Assembly (NCBI GenBank): GCA_023665205.1
Contig: JAMPEJ010000005.1
Coordinates: 1-64,000 of the forward strand
Direction: 5' to 3'
Source: Corallococcus sp.
GTDB taxonomy: Bacteria; Bacillota; Clostridia; Christensenellales; CAG-314
DNA length: 64,000 nt
The notes under the pieces were generated by a model that worked only from the letters and a program-made list of their open reading frames with translations, searched no databases and was not told the origin of the DNA. Below, in pieces: positions 50,715-60,916 of this stretch (positions are counted from its first letter, which is position 1; the number at the start of each line of letters is the position of its first letter). The translations under genes and the position numbers were made by a program.

Positions 50715-51782
50715 CTATAATATTATAATGCCTTTATCCGAGTTTGTCAAATCTATCACTCCATCTTGCTCAAAAAGCAGCAAATCTTCTATACGAACGC
50801 CGCCTAAACCCGGCACGTACACGCCCGGCTCGCAAGTAACAAACTGTTTTGGCGCAAACTTGGTTTTGATTCCGACAGCGGCGCGAGGTTCTTCGTGAAT
50901 ATCGATACCCAAACTGTGGCCGGTACTGTGCGTAAAGTATTGCCCGAAGCCGTGCGCGGTGATAACTTCGCGGCAGAAACTGTCCAATTCTTCCCCGCTA
51001 GCGCCCACATAAGCGTTTTGAATACCCGATTTTTGCGCGGCGAGCACCGTTTCGTATATTTTGCGCATTTCCGCACTCGGTTCGCCCACAAACACCGTGC
51101 GCGTCATATCCGAGCAGTAACCGTGATAACGCGCGCCGAAATCCATCGTAACCGCATCGCCGTTTTCTATTTTTTTATCCGTCGGGTGAGCGTGCGGCTT
51201 GGAAGTATTCACTCCGGAGGCTATTATAGTATCGAATGCCAACCCCTCGGCTCCGTTTTTATCCAAACGGTACTCCAGTTCCACCGCTAATTCCTTTTCG
51301 GACATACCTACGCGAATAATTTTTAATATATCGGAAAAAGCGGCGTCTGTAATAGACTGCGCTTTTTTGATATAGGCAATTTCCGTTTCGTCCTTCACGC
51401 TGCGCACTAAATTGATATGATTTCCGCAAGGCGTAAGAGTAAAATCCTTGAAGTGTGCGCCCAAAACGGAAAACTCCGCAACGGTAAGTTCGGTATCTTC
51501 GAAACCGACCGTTTTACAGCGCTTGTCCCGAAGCAAATCCGCTACCGCCTCTATTGCGCCCGCGCCGCCTTTGGCTTCCGTTACGCGCAAATTTTCACAG
51601 TTCAAAGCGCACGCCATTTCGTAGTAACGCGGATCTGTTATAAATACGTTTCTATTGTCAGGAAACAACAGCAAATATCCGAAAGTGGATGCAAACTCCG
51701 TAAAATACATACGGTTTTTTTCACTTACGACCAATATTGCGTCGGTCTTAGTCAAATCAAAAAGTTTTTTAACGTCTTTCAT
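50715..51782 (-). CDS. pepP: Xaa-Pro aminopeptidase (M24 family)
   Basis: A 355-residue metallopeptidase. A creatinase-like N-terminal domain (~1-125) precedes the pita-bread catalytic domain. Metal ligands: Asp in VTMDFGARYHGYCSDMTRTV (two Asp), His in HSTGHSLGIDIHEEP, Glu in VTCEPGVYV and in GGVRIEDLLLF. It removes N-terminal residues before proline. It lies upstream of efp as in Bacillus (yqhT-efp), a functional theme around proline. ATG 51782 lies 3 bases after nfo. Symbol by family; PepQ (prolidase) is not excluded. Confidence 0.93.
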   Translation of the reverse strand: MKDVKKLFDLTKTDAILVVSEKNRMYFTEFASTFGYLLLFPDNRNVFITDPRYYEMACALNCENLRVTEAKGGAGAIEAVADLLRDKRCKTVGFEDTELTVAEFSVLGAHFKDFTLTPCGNHINLVRSVKDETEIAYIKKAQSITDAAFSDILKIIRVGMSEKELAVELEYRLDKNGAEGLAFDTIIASGVNTSKPHAHPTDKKIENGDAVTMDFGARYHGYCSDMTRTVFVGEPSAEMRKIYETVLAAQKSGIQNAYVGASGEELDSFCREVITAHGFGQYFTHSTGHSLGIDIHEEPRAAVGIKTKFAPKQFVTCEPGVYVPGLGGVRIEDLLLFEQDGVIDLTNSDKGIIIL

Positions 51783-51784
51783 TT

Positions 51785-52642
51785 TTAATCCTCCGCAAGA
51801 ACGCTTTCGTAGATTTTTTTCATCGCAAGCGCGTCGTCTGCCTGCGTACCGTCCGATTCGCAGATTATTACGGGTTCCAATTTATGCTTTACGATTACTT
51901 TGGCAAGCGGCAAAAATTCCGGCCCGTATTGCGTATCGGCAAAAGTAAGATGACGTACTTCGCCGCCTTGCGAATACTCTATTTTGGAAAAGTGTATATG
52001 CATTTTTTTTGTGCGCTCGTACCCCACTTTGTTTATAAGGTAAGTTATTATACGTTCGTAATCTTCTTCCGTTTTAAGTCCGCCCAAAGTACGGGCATTT
52101 TGATGTCCGAAATCGACGGTCGGAAGCAAACAATCCGCCATTGAAACCAGTTCGGCAATTTCCTCATAGTCGCCTATTTGATTTATTTTACCCATGGTTT
52201 CGGGGCAAAACCAAACGTCGGTATAATTGCTGTGAGCAAGCCTGCGTAAAAAAGTTTCCATACGCTTTTTTGTAAGCGAGAAAGCCTCGGCGCGGCTCGT
52301 TTTGCCTACCGAAGCCGTGTGGAAAATAACGCGATCGCCGAAAAACATTTGCACTTTTTGAGCGCTGCGAAACAAATACCCGAAGGACTTGTCCGCCATA
52401 CTGTCGTCGGGATTTGCAAAATTGACGTAGTACGGCGCATGTACGGAAACTTTAAGTCCGAACTGATTGCCCAAAAGACCTATGCTGTTGGCTTTTTCGT
52501 CGCCGATATTTATTCCGCGTCCGAAGGAATATTCATAGGCGTTAAGCCCCATATCCGAGCACCACTTCGGCGCGTCCATTGTGGAATCGTGTCCCTCATC
52601 GTAAAACCTTTTGCTGTTGCCGCTAGGGCCGAATCTTATCAT
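51785..52642 (-). CDS. nfo: Endonuclease IV-family AP endonuclease
   Basis: A 285-residue TIM-barrel protein of the AP endonuclease 2 family. Zinc ligands can be placed in VSVHAPYYVNFA (His), VIFHTASVG (His), WFCPETMGK (Glu), PTVDFGHQNAR (Asp, His), MHIHFSKIEY (His) and IICESDG (Glu). Endonuclease IV nicks DNA at abasic sites. Sequence is more diverged than in Bacillus Nfo, so a sugar-isomerase-like relative cannot be excluded. It is inserted between pepP and ribF with gaps of 2-3 bases, hence one transcript. Confidence 0.85.
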   Translation of the reverse strand: MIRFGPSGNSKRFYDEGHDSTMDAPKWCSDMGLNAYEYSFGRGINIGDEKANSIGLLGNQFGLKVSVHAPYYVNFANPDDSMADKSFGYLFRSAQKVQMFFGDRVIFHTASVGKTSRAEAFSLTKKRMETFLRRLAHSNYTDVWFCPETMGKINQIGDYEEIAELVSMADCLLPTVDFGHQNARTLGGLKTEEDYERIITYLINKVGYERTKKMHIHFSKIEYSQGGEVRHLTFADTQYGPEFLPLAKVIVKHKLEPVIICESDGTQADDALAMKKIYESVLAED

Positions 52643-52645
52643 AGT

Positions 52646-53539
52646 TTACCGCCTTCTCCAATGTGAAATATCCCGCTGTAATTGATGTTTTAGCGCCTGT
52701 TCGCTGTCAAATTTTTGTATCGGACGAATATACTTCAACAAACAAACTTTAAGCGGTTTTCCGTACAAGTCTCCGTCAAAATCCAGTAAATGGGCCTCTA
52801 CTCTTGGGGTTTCAAGGGCGAATGTAGGCGTATTTCCTACGTTTACAACGGCTTTGTAAGTTGTGCCGTCTACCGCTGCCAAACCTAAAAACACACCCGC
52901 CGGTGCAAGTTTGTCGGCAGGAATTTCCAAATTGGCCGTAGGAAAACCCAACTCGTGTCCCACGCGTCTTCCTCTTGCAACCGTTCCGCAAAAAAAGAAA
53001 GGCTGCGACAAATATCCGTTTGCACGCCGAACTTTTCCGTCCGACAGCAAACTTCTGATAAAAGTGCTGGAAACCTTTTTCCGGAATGCGGTTTTGACAA
53101 GAGACGCTATTTTGACAGGGCAAACTCCTTCAAAGAACTTTTGTACGTCCAGGGCACCCGTCAAATCGCTTCCGCAAGTAAAATCGCATCCGCATACAAT
53201 GCCTTTCAAATTGAAATTATCCGTTATCTCGCGCAAAAATTCCTTGCCTGTTTTCAACATAAACTCTGCGTCGAAACGCGCTTCTACCACAACGTCCACG
53301 CCCAAACTCCGATACAATTCCAATCGTTCCGAAAATGTGTAGATCAACTTTACGGGTCGGTTCAACGTATCGAAATGATTATTGGAAAAAGTAAAAAGAG
53401 CGACTTGCGCGCCGCAAAGCAAAGCAATACGCTTTGCTTCGTTCAATAGGCGCGTATGCCCCGAGTGCATACAGTCAAAAAAGCCCAAACACATAACGAC
53501 GGGAACGTCGTATTTTTGACTTAGCGAAATTACTTTCAC
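52646..53539 (-). CDS. ribF: Bifunctional riboflavin kinase/FMN adenylyltransferase
   Basis: A 297-residue RibF. The N-terminal FAD synthetase (~1-160) has GFFDCMHSGH at 19-28, where most members have GxFDGxHxGH (Gly replaced by Cys), and KKVSSTFIRSLLSDGKV. The C-terminal kinase (~175-297) has GTVARGRRVGHELGFPTANLEIP and the catalytic region YKAVVNVGNTPTF. It makes FMN and FAD. The distance to truB (148 bases) is longer than usual. Confidence 0.95.
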   Translation of the reverse strand: MKVISLSQKYDVPVVMCLGFFDCMHSGHTRLLNEAKRIALLCGAQVALFTFSNNHFDTLNRPVKLIYTFSERLELYRSLGVDVVVEARFDAEFMLKTGKEFLREITDNFNLKGIVCGCDFTCGSDLTGALDVQKFFEGVCPVKIASLVKTAFRKKVSSTFIRSLLSDGKVRRANGYLSQPFFFCGTVARGRRVGHELGFPTANLEIPADKLAPAGVFLGLAAVDGTTYKAVVNVGNTPTFALETPRVEAHLLDFDGDLYGKPLKVCLLKYIRPIQKFDSEQALKHQLQRDISHWRRR

Positions 53540-53687
53540 TTTTACTCCGTATTTTTCGTATAAACTATTACTTATCCACGCGGCATCGACAACGTCAAAA
53601 AACGGTTCTACTCAACAGACTTTTACCGCCAAACGACCGCAGTAAACGGCTTTGACCAAGCAAAATTATAGTATCTAACAAATGCTC

Positions 53688-54539
53688 TTACATACTTTTT
53701 AGGTAATATTTCAAATTGAGCGTACCGCCCGAATTGATCCCCAGACCGAAAAAAACGCCTTTGCAATAAATTTTGCGGTATCCGTCCTCAAACGGGCAGG
53801 GGATTTTACGCCCGTTATCCAAGTCCGTATACAAAGCGTCCGGCAAAACGCAGGTTTCTACGTCGGCAAGCGGGTACATAACGGGAAGCATGCACGACTC
53901 GGCGTTTTTGCGGATCTCGTCCAACGTAAATGCGTTTTCTATCGCAAAGCAGCCGGAACGCAAACGAATCAATCCGCTCATGTATCCAACGGCGCCGCAC
54001 AACTCCGCAACGTCGCGTGCAAGCGAACGAATGTACGTACCTGCGCTGCACTCCACGTCAAAAACAAAAGTATCGGCAGATATTTGCCGCAGCAAATCGA
54101 AACGGTGCACGTTGACCGGACGGGCTTTCAATTGTACCTCTGCGCCGCTGCGCGCCAATTTGTAAGCGCGAACGCCTCCGACCGTAATGGCAGAATAGGC
54201 GGGAGGCAACTGCTCTATACTTCCGGTGAGTTTCGCCGCTGCAGATCGCAGTTGCTCCAACGTAGGCAAAACGGTGCTTTTTTGCGTCACAACGCCGTAA
54301 CTGTCCAACGTGTCCGTAGTCTTACCGAAAGTAAAAAACGCCCTGTAATACTTTACTTTGTCCGTCAAAAAATTAAACAATCTGGTAGCCCTGCCGAGAG
54401 CAACAGGCAAAACGCCCGAAGCACCCGGATCCAAGGTGCCCAAGTGACCGGCCTTTTCGTTAAAAACGCGCTTTACGCACACGACTACGTCGCTGGCGGT
54501 TGCACCGACGGGCTTTAAGACGTTTACAAAGCCGTCCAT
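53688..54539 (-). CDS. truB: tRNA pseudouridine-55 synthase TruB
   Basis: A 283-residue enzyme with catalytic Asp37 in HLGTLDPGASGVLPVALG, preceded by GFVNVLKPVGATASDVV. Further landmarks: YRAFFTFGKTTDTLDSYG, QLPPAYSAITVGGVRAYKLARSG, VECSAGTYIRSLARDVAELCG and the C-terminal LRSGCFAIENAFTLDEI. It modifies U55 in the T-loop of all elongator tRNAs. It follows nrnA by 3 bases. Confidence 0.96.
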   Translation of the reverse strand: MDGFVNVLKPVGATASDVVVCVKRVFNEKAGHLGTLDPGASGVLPVALGRATRLFNFLTDKVKYYRAFFTFGKTTDTLDSYGVVTQKSTVLPTLEQLRSAAAKLTGSIEQLPPAYSAITVGGVRAYKLARSGAEVQLKARPVNVHRFDLLRQISADTFVFDVECSAGTYIRSLARDVAELCGAVGYMSGLIRLRSGCFAIENAFTLDEIRKNAESCMLPVMYPLADVETCVLPDALYTDLDNGRKIPCPFEDGYRKIYCKGVFFGLGINSGGTLNLKYYLKSM

Positions 54540-54542
54540 ACG

Positions 54543-55508
54543 CTACTCCATACTCCAAGAAAATGCTCGAACCACCTGTTCGATCACGTCTTCCAAAAAA
54601 CCGTGGATTTCGCATCCCGCCGCAACCAAATGTCCGCCGCCGCCGAAAGTGCGGCAGATATCTCGCACGTTAAAATTTTTGCTGCGCATACTTACCTTAA
54701 AACAATTTTGCGCATACTCGCACAAACTTACGCCGGCTGTCGCCGTTTCCACGCCGATTGCGTGCTGCACCATTCCTTCCGAAGCGGAAGAGTCGCAACC
54801 GTACTTTTTTAAGTCGTCACAAGTAAGGAAAATAATTACCAATTTACCGCCGAAATATTCGCGCATTCGGCCTGCCGCGTAGCCTTGCACTCTGGCAGTT
54901 GCAAAAGGAATATCGCGGAAAAATACTCGGTTTACCTTTTGCATATCAGCGCCCAATTCGCACAACTCCGCCGCCATCAAAAAACTCGGCTTGTCGGTAT
55001 TGGAATTGGCAAAATTGCCTGTATCCGTGCACAGCCCCATATACAAATAAGTTGCAAGTTGCCCGTCGATTTTTACCGGCAAGCACTGCACGATTTCGTA
55101 TATTATCTGGCAGGTGCTGGCGTAATTTAATACGCAGTTGTATTTGGAAAAATACTCGCCGCCGTGATGATCGACGGTCAGCGTTTCAGCAAAATCTTGA
55201 TAGACTCCGGCAAACTCCCCCAAACGGAAAAGGTCGCCGCAGTCCACCGCAACAAACAAATCGTAATTACCGTAAAACTCCGTACTGTATGCCGAAGTCT
55301 GCTCGAAATGCGGCAATCCGTTTTTCATAGGTTCGTCGCAAAACAGCGCAACGTTTTTCCCAAGTTGCTTTAACGCAAGAGAAAGAGCCACTGTTGCGCC
55401 CACGGTGTCGCCGTCCGGCCTTGTGTGCGAAAACAGCGCTACGTTTTGCACTGATTGCAAAAGGCGCGCTATTTCCGTTATTTCAATTTTGTTTTTTGTT
55501 GATTTCAT
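54543..55508 (-). CDS. nrnA: Bifunctional oligoribonuclease/PAP phosphatase NrnA (DHH family)
   Basis: A 321-residue DHH/DHHA1 phosphoesterase. Motif I HTRPDGDTVGA (Asp32, Asp34), motif II VAVDCGD, motif III VDHHGGE, motif IV GLCTDTGNF, and the DHHA1 RNA-binding signature FGGGGHLVAAGCEI at the C-terminus. NrnA degrades nano-RNAs and hydrolyses 3'-phosphoadenosine 5'-phosphate. The ATG at 55508 lies 26 bases inside the end of rbfA. The infB-rbfA-nrnA-truB-ribF order is conserved in Firmicutes. Confidence 0.95.
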   Translation of the reverse strand: MKSTKNKIEITEIARLLQSVQNVALFSHTRPDGDTVGATVALSLALKQLGKNVALFCDEPMKNGLPHFEQTSAYSTEFYGNYDLFVAVDCGDLFRLGEFAGVYQDFAETLTVDHHGGEYFSKYNCVLNYASTCQIIYEIVQCLPVKIDGQLATYLYMGLCTDTGNFANSNTDKPSFLMAAELCELGADMQKVNRVFFRDIPFATARVQGYAAGRMREYFGGKLVIIFLTCDDLKKYGCDSSASEGMVQHAIGVETATAGVSLCEYAQNCFKVSMRSKNFNVRDICRTFGGGGHLVAAGCEIHGFLEDVIEQVVRAFSWSME

Positions 55509-55836
55509 TTAGTATATCGTCGATTTTTTGACCGTAACTCATGGTTTTGTCCAACACAAAAGTAAACTGAGGTACCTTGCGTATGTGCATTGCCTTGGAT
55601 ATTTCGCGGCGGACGTAAGGTTCGTTTTCGCATATAGCCGCAAAGGTTGCAGCAGCCTTTTGAGTATCGGTCGAATATACGCTTACGTACACCTTAGCGG
55701 TAGAAAGATCTGCGTCCGTCACCACTTCCAAAACGGTAAACATCTCCGTTATACGCGGATCCTTGACGCGTTTTAAGAGCAATTCCGAAATATAACGTTT
55801 GAACTCGGCATTTAGTTTTTGAGTACGCGTCGTCAT
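55483..55836 (-). CDS. rbfA: Ribosome-binding factor A
   Basis: A 117-residue KH-like protein: [26 protein letters not shown], then [23 protein letters not shown], and [27 protein letters not shown]. It helps mature the 5' end of 16S rRNA in the 30S subunit, especially in the cold. The start overlaps the infB stop (ATGA). Confidence 0.96.
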   Translation of the reverse strand: MTTRTQKLNAEFKRYISELLLKRVKDPRITEMFTVLEVVTDADLSTAKVYVSVYSTDTQKAAATFAAICENEPYVRREISKAMHIRKVPQFTFVLDKTMSYGQKIDDILNEINKKQN

Positions 55837-58412
55837 TGTGCAATTTCTTCCATTTGATAGATTTCAAATACGTCGCCGACTTTTATGTCGTTGTAATTTT
55901 CGATAGAAATACCGCATTCGTAACCGGAAGCCACTTCCTTTACGTCGTCCTTGAAGCGCTTGAGAGCCAAAATATTGCCCTCGTAAACCGAAATATCGTT
56001 GCGGAAAATACGCACCTTGGAGTTGCGTAATACCTTGCCGTTCGTAACATAGCAACCTGCAACCGCGCCGACTCCGGTGATCTTGAACACTTCTCTGACT
56101 TCCACCGTGCCGGAAACCGTTTCCTTAAACTTGGGCGCAAGCATACCTTTCATTGCGGCGGTAACGTCGTCCACAGCGTCGTAAATGACGTTGTACAAAC
56201 GAATATCGACGCCCTCGCTTTCCGCCACGCTCTTAGCGTTGCTATCGGCACGCACGTTGAAACCGATAATGATCGCGTCCGAAGCCTTTGCAAGCATTAC
56301 GTCCGTTTCGTTGATACCGCCCACGCCTCCATGGATAGCGGAAACTTTGACTTCGTCGTTGGAAATCTTTTCCAAACTGCCTTTTAAGGCTTCAAGACTG
56401 CCTTGCACGTCGGTTTTGATGATAAGATTGAGATTCTTTAACTGACCTTCGGAAATTCGACCGAACAAATCGCCCAAATTCATAGAAGGCGTTTGACGCG
56501 CGTTTTCCAGTTTTATCTTGTTCTTGCGTTCCTCTGCGGCTTTCTTTACCAACTTTTCGTCGGCCACGTACATATAATCGCCGGCTTGAGGAACTTCGGA
56601 AAAACCGAGTACTTCCACCGGCATAGACGGACCGGCAGATTTAACTTTGCGTCCTTTATCGTCGAACATAGCGCGGATCTTTCCGGTAGCGGAACCTGCG
56701 ATCAGGCTGTCCCCTACCGACAAAGTACCGTTGGCAACCAAAACGGTCGCGACAGGTCCGCGTCCTTTGTCCAACTTGGCTTCCAGTACCGTACCGCTGG
56801 CGCGTTTTTTGGGATTGGCTTTAAGTTCTTTTATTTCGGTAACGAGCAATACGCTTTCCAAAAGTTTATCCAAGCCCATGCCCGTTTTTGCGGATACGGG
56901 AACCATGATAGTATCGCCGCCCCACTCTTCCGCCAAAAGTTCGTACTCTGTAAGTTGTTGTTTGATTTTGTCCGTATCTACGTTGGGTTTGTCCATCTTG
57001 TTTATTGCAACTATGATGGATACGCCCGCGGCTTTAGCGTGATTTATTGCTTCTACAGTTTGCGGCATCACTCCGTCGTCCGCAGCAACTACGATTATCG
57101 CAACGTCAGTGATTTTTGCACCGCGTGCGCGCATTGCGGTAAACGCCGCGTGACCGGGCGTATCGATAAAGGTTATCGTTTCGCCGTGGGCGGTAACGGT
57201 GTATGCGCCGATATGTTGCGTTATGCCGCCGGCTTCGCCGCCCGTAACGTTGGTTTTGCGGATAGCGTCCAAAATGGAAGTTTTGCCATGGTCGACGTGT
57301 CCCATAACCGTTACGACCGGCGGACGTTTCGTATCGTTCTCCAATCCGTCGTCCTCTTCGGCTCCGGTAATGATTTCCTCCGCGGTCTTATCCATTTTCA
57401 GTTCCAACGTAACGTCGTGAAGACTGGCAATATATGCCGCGTAATCGAAATCAACCGTGTCGTTTATCGTTTTCATTATTCCTTCCTTAAACAGCTGAGA
57501 AATAATTTCCGAAACGGGAACGCCTATTTTTTCGCTGAGCATTTTGATGGGAACGTCCTGCAAATTGACAACGGCGTTGGTGATTTTTTGTGTAACTATT
57601 TTGCTACCTGCGCCGCTCTTTTTTGTGCGCGCACGACGAACGATCCTGTCCTCGTCGTAATCGGCGGAATAATCGCGCGTAAGCAAATTCTTTTTGCTCT
57701 GCAAACGCTTTTCTTCCGGATGTTCCTTAGTTTTATTTTTGTTGCCGAAGTTCTTTTGAGGTGCGTTCTGAGGAACTTCTACCGGAGCAAACCCGCGTTT
57801 TACGCCGCTACGAGCCGGCTGAGCGCCGTTAGCACTCGTTTGACGACTGACTTGCGGACGGCCCGCACCGCCTTGTGCGCCTTTTCCTGTTTGCTGAGAA
57901 GTCCTTTGCGGACGCGAAGAAGAAGCGTTAGGATCCAAAAAGCGACGGACTTTGACGTTGCCTTTTTCGTCGGTATAAGTCTTGGTTTTGACGCCGTCTT
58001 TGTCTACGGTAGTAACTACAGTGGGCGTAAAAGGTTTGGGTTGCGCCGCTGCGGCAAGCTTCTGTTTTGGCTTCTCCGGCGCGGGCGCAGGAGTTTCCTC
58101 CTTCACGCCGTCGGCGACGACCTCCGGTTCTTGCTCTGCAACAGGTTCGGTTTTCTCGTCTACGGTAGGCAAAACCGCCGACTCGACTTGCTGTTGCTCG
58201 GCAACAGAAACGGGCGCTTGCACCGTCTCTTCTATTTCGACAACTTCCAATGCGGCAAACTCTGCCGCGCGCGAACGTATGCCCGCCGTAAGCGAACTTG
58301 CCTTGGATTTTACAGCGGCAAGTTGCTGCTGCAACTCACGCGCCGCGTCCAAGACGTTTCGCCGGATATTTTTGATATTGTCAAAAGATTTTTGTTTTTC
58401 CGTATTAGCCAT
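55833..58412 (-). CDS. infB: Translation initiation factor IF-2
   Basis: An 859-residue IF-2. ATG 58412 ([15 protein letters not shown]) has GGAGG 5 bases upstream, so the longer reading is rejected. The N-terminal ~270 residues are low-complexity (Ala/Glu/Pro, then basic and Gly/Asn/Gln-rich). An IF2-N domain ([23 protein letters not shown]) precedes the GTPase with [10 protein letters not shown] (G1), DTPGHAAF (G3) and NKMD (G4), followed by domains II-IV and the fMet-tRNA-binding C2 ([21 protein letters not shown]). It overlaps ylxQ by 8 bases. Confidence 0.97.
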   Translation of the reverse strand: MANTEKQKSFDNIKNIRRNVLDAARELQQQLAAVKSKASSLTAGIRSRAAEFAALEVVEIEETVQAPVSVAEQQQVESAVLPTVDEKTEPVAEQEPEVVADGVKEETPAPAPEKPKQKLAAAAQPKPFTPTVVTTVDKDGVKTKTYTDEKGNVKVRRFLDPNASSSRPQRTSQQTGKGAQGGAGRPQVSRQTSANGAQPARSGVKRGFAPVEVPQNAPQKNFGNKNKTKEHPEEKRLQSKKNLLTRDYSADYDEDRIVRRARTKKSGAGSKIVTQKITNAVVNLQDVPIKMLSEKIGVPVSEIISQLFKEGIMKTINDTVDFDYAAYIASLHDVTLELKMDKTAEEIITGAEEDDGLENDTKRPPVVTVMGHVDHGKTSILDAIRKTNVTGGEAGGITQHIGAYTVTAHGETITFIDTPGHAAFTAMRARGAKITDVAIIVVAADDGVMPQTVEAINHAKAAGVSIIVAINKMDKPNVDTDKIKQQLTEYELLAEEWGGDTIMVPVSAKTGMGLDKLLESVLLVTEIKELKANPKKRASGTVLEAKLDKGRGPVATVLVANGTLSVGDSLIAGSATGKIRAMFDDKGRKVKSAGPSMPVEVLGFSEVPQAGDYMYVADEKLVKKAAEERKNKIKLENARQTPSMNLGDLFGRISEGQLKNLNLIIKTDVQGSLEALKGSLEKISNDEVKVSAIHGGVGGINETDVMLAKASDAIIIGFNVRADSNAKSVAESEGVDIRLYNVIYDAVDDVTAAMKGMLAPKFKETVSGTVEVREVFKITGVGAVAGCYVTNGKVLRNSKVRIFRNDISVYEGNILALKRFKDDVKEVASGYECGISIENYNDIKVGDVFEIYQMEEIAQ

Positions 58413-58701
58413 TGTTACCTCCAAATGCCGCATTACAAATAGCATCTGCCAACTGTTTGTCGCAAATTGCAATAGCCTTGCAATTGTGCGTTTTCAGCGT
58501 CCCGTAATCGGGGATACGCCGCAATTTGCAACCGATTTTTCGCGCGGCCTCCTCCATTGTTTTCAATGAGTTGACCGACAAAGTTTCCGTTGCCAAAAGC
58601 AAATAAATTTTTTTGCGGTAGCGGGTTATCGAGTCCACTCCGAATACCGCAGAACCTTTTTTTATTGCAAAACCGATGTAAGTTTCAATTTTGTCGTTCA
58701 A
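58405..58701 (-). CDS. ylxQ: L7Ae-family RNA-binding protein YlxQ
   Basis: About 98 residues from TTG 58701, selected because GGAG lies 7 bases upstream and the protein then starts just before [18 protein letters not shown], the usual first helix. [22 protein letters not shown] and a terminal '[14 protein letters not shown]' follow the L7Ae/L30e fold. It is a kink-turn-type RNA-binding protein of unclear role, always between nusA/ylxR and infB in Firmicutes. It overlaps ylxR by 17 bases. Confidence 0.88.
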   Translation of the reverse strand: MNDKIETYIGFAIKKGSAVFGVDSITRYRKKIYLLLATETLSVNSLKTMEEAARKIGCKLRRIPDYGTLKTHNCKAIAICDKQLADAICNAAFGGNNG

Positions 58702-58954
58702 TAGTTTTCTCCAAGCAAGCAACCAATTCTTCCGTTAAAGCAAAACCGAAGTTTTTGGCAAAACTCTTATTTTTTGCCGCGCGTTCGACACACTGCTTGC
58801 ACTTGCAAATATACACGCCCCTGCCGTTGACCTTGCCGGTTTCGTCCACTGCAACCGTGCCTTCGGGCGTTTTGACGATGCGCACAAGATCGTTTTTCGG
58901 CCTCATACTGCGACAGGAAACGCACATTCTTTCGGGAATTTTGCGTTGTTTCAA
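58685..58954 (-). CDS. ylxR: YlxR/RnpM RNA-binding protein
   Basis: An 89-residue protein with the family motif RKIPERMCVSCRSMRPKNDLVRIV at 4-27 and NGRGVYICKCKQCVERA near 43-60. YlxR binds RNA and in Bacillus modulates RNase P (RnpM). ATG 58954 follows nusA directly (2 bases between the genes), in the usual nusA-ylxR-ylxQ-infB order. Confidence 0.95.
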   Translation of the reverse strand: MKQRKIPERMCVSCRSMRPKNDLVRIVKTPEGTVAVDETGKVNGRGVYICKCKQCVERAAKNKSFAKNFGFALTEELVACLEKTIERQN

Positions 58955-58956
58955 TT

Positions 58957-60036
58957 CTATTCCACCTCGTCGTTATCGAACATACCGCTTGCCATAGCCG
59001 CGCTGTAAGACTTGACGTCGATTTTCCAACCGGTAAGACGCGCCGCCAAACGGGCGTTCTGCCCCTCCTTGCCGATAGCTAAGGAAAGTTTTTCGTCAGG
59101 AACAACGACTTTAGCTTCTTTGGCTTCTTCATCCGCCTGCACGATAAGAACCTTGGCGGGAGAAAGCGCGCGGGCAATGTAGTCCAAGACGTCGCTGCTC
59201 CAAGGAATGATATCTATTTTTTCGCCGCCGATCTCCGAAACGATGGCATTTACGCGCATACCTTTGTTGCCTACGCAAGCGCCCACTGCGTCCACTTCGG
59301 GATCGGTAGAATACACCGCCATTTTTGTGCGGAAACCGGGCTCGCGCACAATGCTTTTTATCTGTACGATGTCGGCACGGATTTCGGGGACCTCGTTTTC
59401 AAACAAGCGCTTGATAAATACGTAACTTGCGCGTGACAAAATGACCTGAGTTCCGCCCACGCTGTCGCGCACGCGTTTGACAAGCACTTTGATACGATCT
59501 CCGGGATGATACTTTTCTCCGGGGATCTGTTCAGACACTGACAAAACGCCTTCGGTACCGCTTTTGCCTACTTCTACGAACACCGTACCGTCGTCCTTTA
59601 CTCGGGTAACGATACCGACGATAAGTTCGCTTTCCTTATCGGCGAACTGACTGTAAGTAACGTCCTTTTCCGCCTGATGCAAACTGTTCATGATAACCTG
59701 ACGGGCATTTTGCGCGGCGATACGGCCGAAAGTGCGCGGGTCGATTTCGGTAAGAACTTCGTCGCCGAGTTTATACGACTTTTTGATTTCGCGCGCGTCG
59801 GTCAAGGCAATTTCCTTTTCCGGTATTTCCACTTCTTCCACAACAGTTTTGCTGATGTATGCGCGGATAGTAAATTTGTCCGGATTGGTTTTGACCACCA
59901 CGTTGGAGGCTTCGCCGAAGTTCTTTTTGCAAGCGATAGCAAGCGCCGTTTCCAACGACTCTATCACCTTTTCCTTGGCTATGCCCTTTTCTCTTTCCAG
60001 TTCGTCCAAAGCGAGAAAAAACTCTTTGCTTGTCAT
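58957..60036 (-). CDS. nusA: Transcription termination/antitermination factor NusA
   Basis: A 359-residue NusA: N-terminal polymerase-binding domain (~1-125; [17 protein letters not shown]), an S1 domain (~135-200; [26 protein letters not shown]), KH1 ([27 protein letters not shown]) and KH2 ([22 protein letters not shown]). The C-terminal acidic repeats of enterics are absent, as in other Firmicutes. It promotes pausing and termination and, with NusB, antitermination of rRNA. ATG 60036 has AGGAGG upstream. Confidence 0.97.
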   Translation of the reverse strand: MTSKEFFLALDELEREKGIAKEKVIESLETALAIACKKNFGEASNVVVKTNPDKFTIRAYISKTVVEEVEIPEKEIALTDAREIKKSYKLGDEVLTEIDPRTFGRIAAQNARQVIMNSLHQAEKDVTYSQFADKESELIVGIVTRVKDDGTVFVEVGKSGTEGVLSVSEQIPGEKYHPGDRIKVLVKRVRDSVGGTQVILSRASYVFIKRLFENEVPEIRADIVQIKSIVREPGFRTKMAVYSTDPEVDAVGACVGNKGMRVNAIVSEIGGEKIDIIPWSSDVLDYIARALSPAKVLIVQADEEAKEAKVVVPDEKLSLAIGKEGQNARLAARLTGWKIDVKSYSAAMASGMFDNDEVE

Positions 60037-60272
60037 TGTCGTTTCCTCCTGATATTCGTTTAGAGAGTTTCAAAAAAGTCTTGAACCTCTGCGGTTAGGT
60101 TTGCGGCTGAAAACCGCTCGTAATGTTTTTGCAACAGACGGCACGCATAAACCTTTGCCCGTACTTATCCGATTGCAAAACGGTATTTTTAATCTTTGTT
60201 CAAGCGCAACGTTTTGTCAAAGACGCTGCAAACTTTTGCCGAAGCAACACGCGCATACAAACGCTATGCAAA

Positions 60273-60728
60273 CTAAAACTCGATTATCGGCAACACCTGT
60301 GCGGTTTCCTTTTTGACAAACGTTATCTCGGTTTTGCCTACGTCGATCGCAAACGTCTCGTCGTCATACTTCGTCAACACGCCGTCAAAAGTCTTTTTGC
60401 CGTCCATAGGCTTGTAAAGTTTGACCTTTATTTTTTTACCCAAGTTGCGTTTATAATCCCAATCCAATTTCAGAGGACGATCCAGCCCGGGCGACGACAC
60501 GTTGAGAGTGTAGGCCGTATCTATCGGATCCAGTTCGTCCAAAGGAGCGTCTATCGCTCGGTGCAAAGCTTCGCAATCGTTGATCGTAACTCCGCCTTCT
60601 TTGTCGATAATAACGGTCAAATTCATTCCGTCAAACTTTTTGGCATACTCCACTTCCAACACCGTCAAACCAAGTTGAGCGGCAATCGGTTCTATAAGCC
60701 GCAAGACGCTTTCGGATACTTTCCCCAC
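60273..60728 (-). CDS. rimP: Ribosome maturation factor RimP
   Basis: About 151 residues from GTG 60728, which has GGAGG 5 bases upstream; the longer reading to 60851 adds an unrelated N-terminus. Landmarks: VLRLIEPIAAQLGLTVLEVEYAKK, NLTVIIDKEGGVTINDCEALHRAID, and YTLNVSSPGLDRPLK. RimP assists 30S assembly. A gap of about 235 bases with no visible gene separates it from nusA downstream. Confidence 0.93.
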   Translation of the reverse strand: MGKVSESVLRLIEPIAAQLGLTVLEVEYAKKFDGMNLTVIIDKEGGVTINDCEALHRAIDAPLDELDPIDTAYTLNVSSPGLDRPLKLDWDYKRNLGKKIKVKLYKPMDGKKTFDGVLTKYDDETFAIDVGKTEITFVKKETAQVLPIIEF

Positions 60729-60916
60729 TGCAACCTCCGTTACATTAAAGTGAGAGCAGAGAAATCCCCCGCTCTCACCGTAGTATAAACTAATTAAACT
60801 AGGCGAAAAAGTTGCCGCTGTGCCGCGATTGATATACGCGAAGATACGCACGCAACTCTGTGTAATGTGATTATATCACAATACGGCGACGTTGACAACA
60901 CTTTTTGCAAAAAAAT

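Noticed and set aside
56493-58442. A 649-codon open frame antisense to infB
   Set aside because: It mirrors the codon pattern of infB on the other strand, has no ribosome site, and its translation is rich in Cys/Arg/Phe without any fold. IF-2 motifs on the minus strand are unambiguous.
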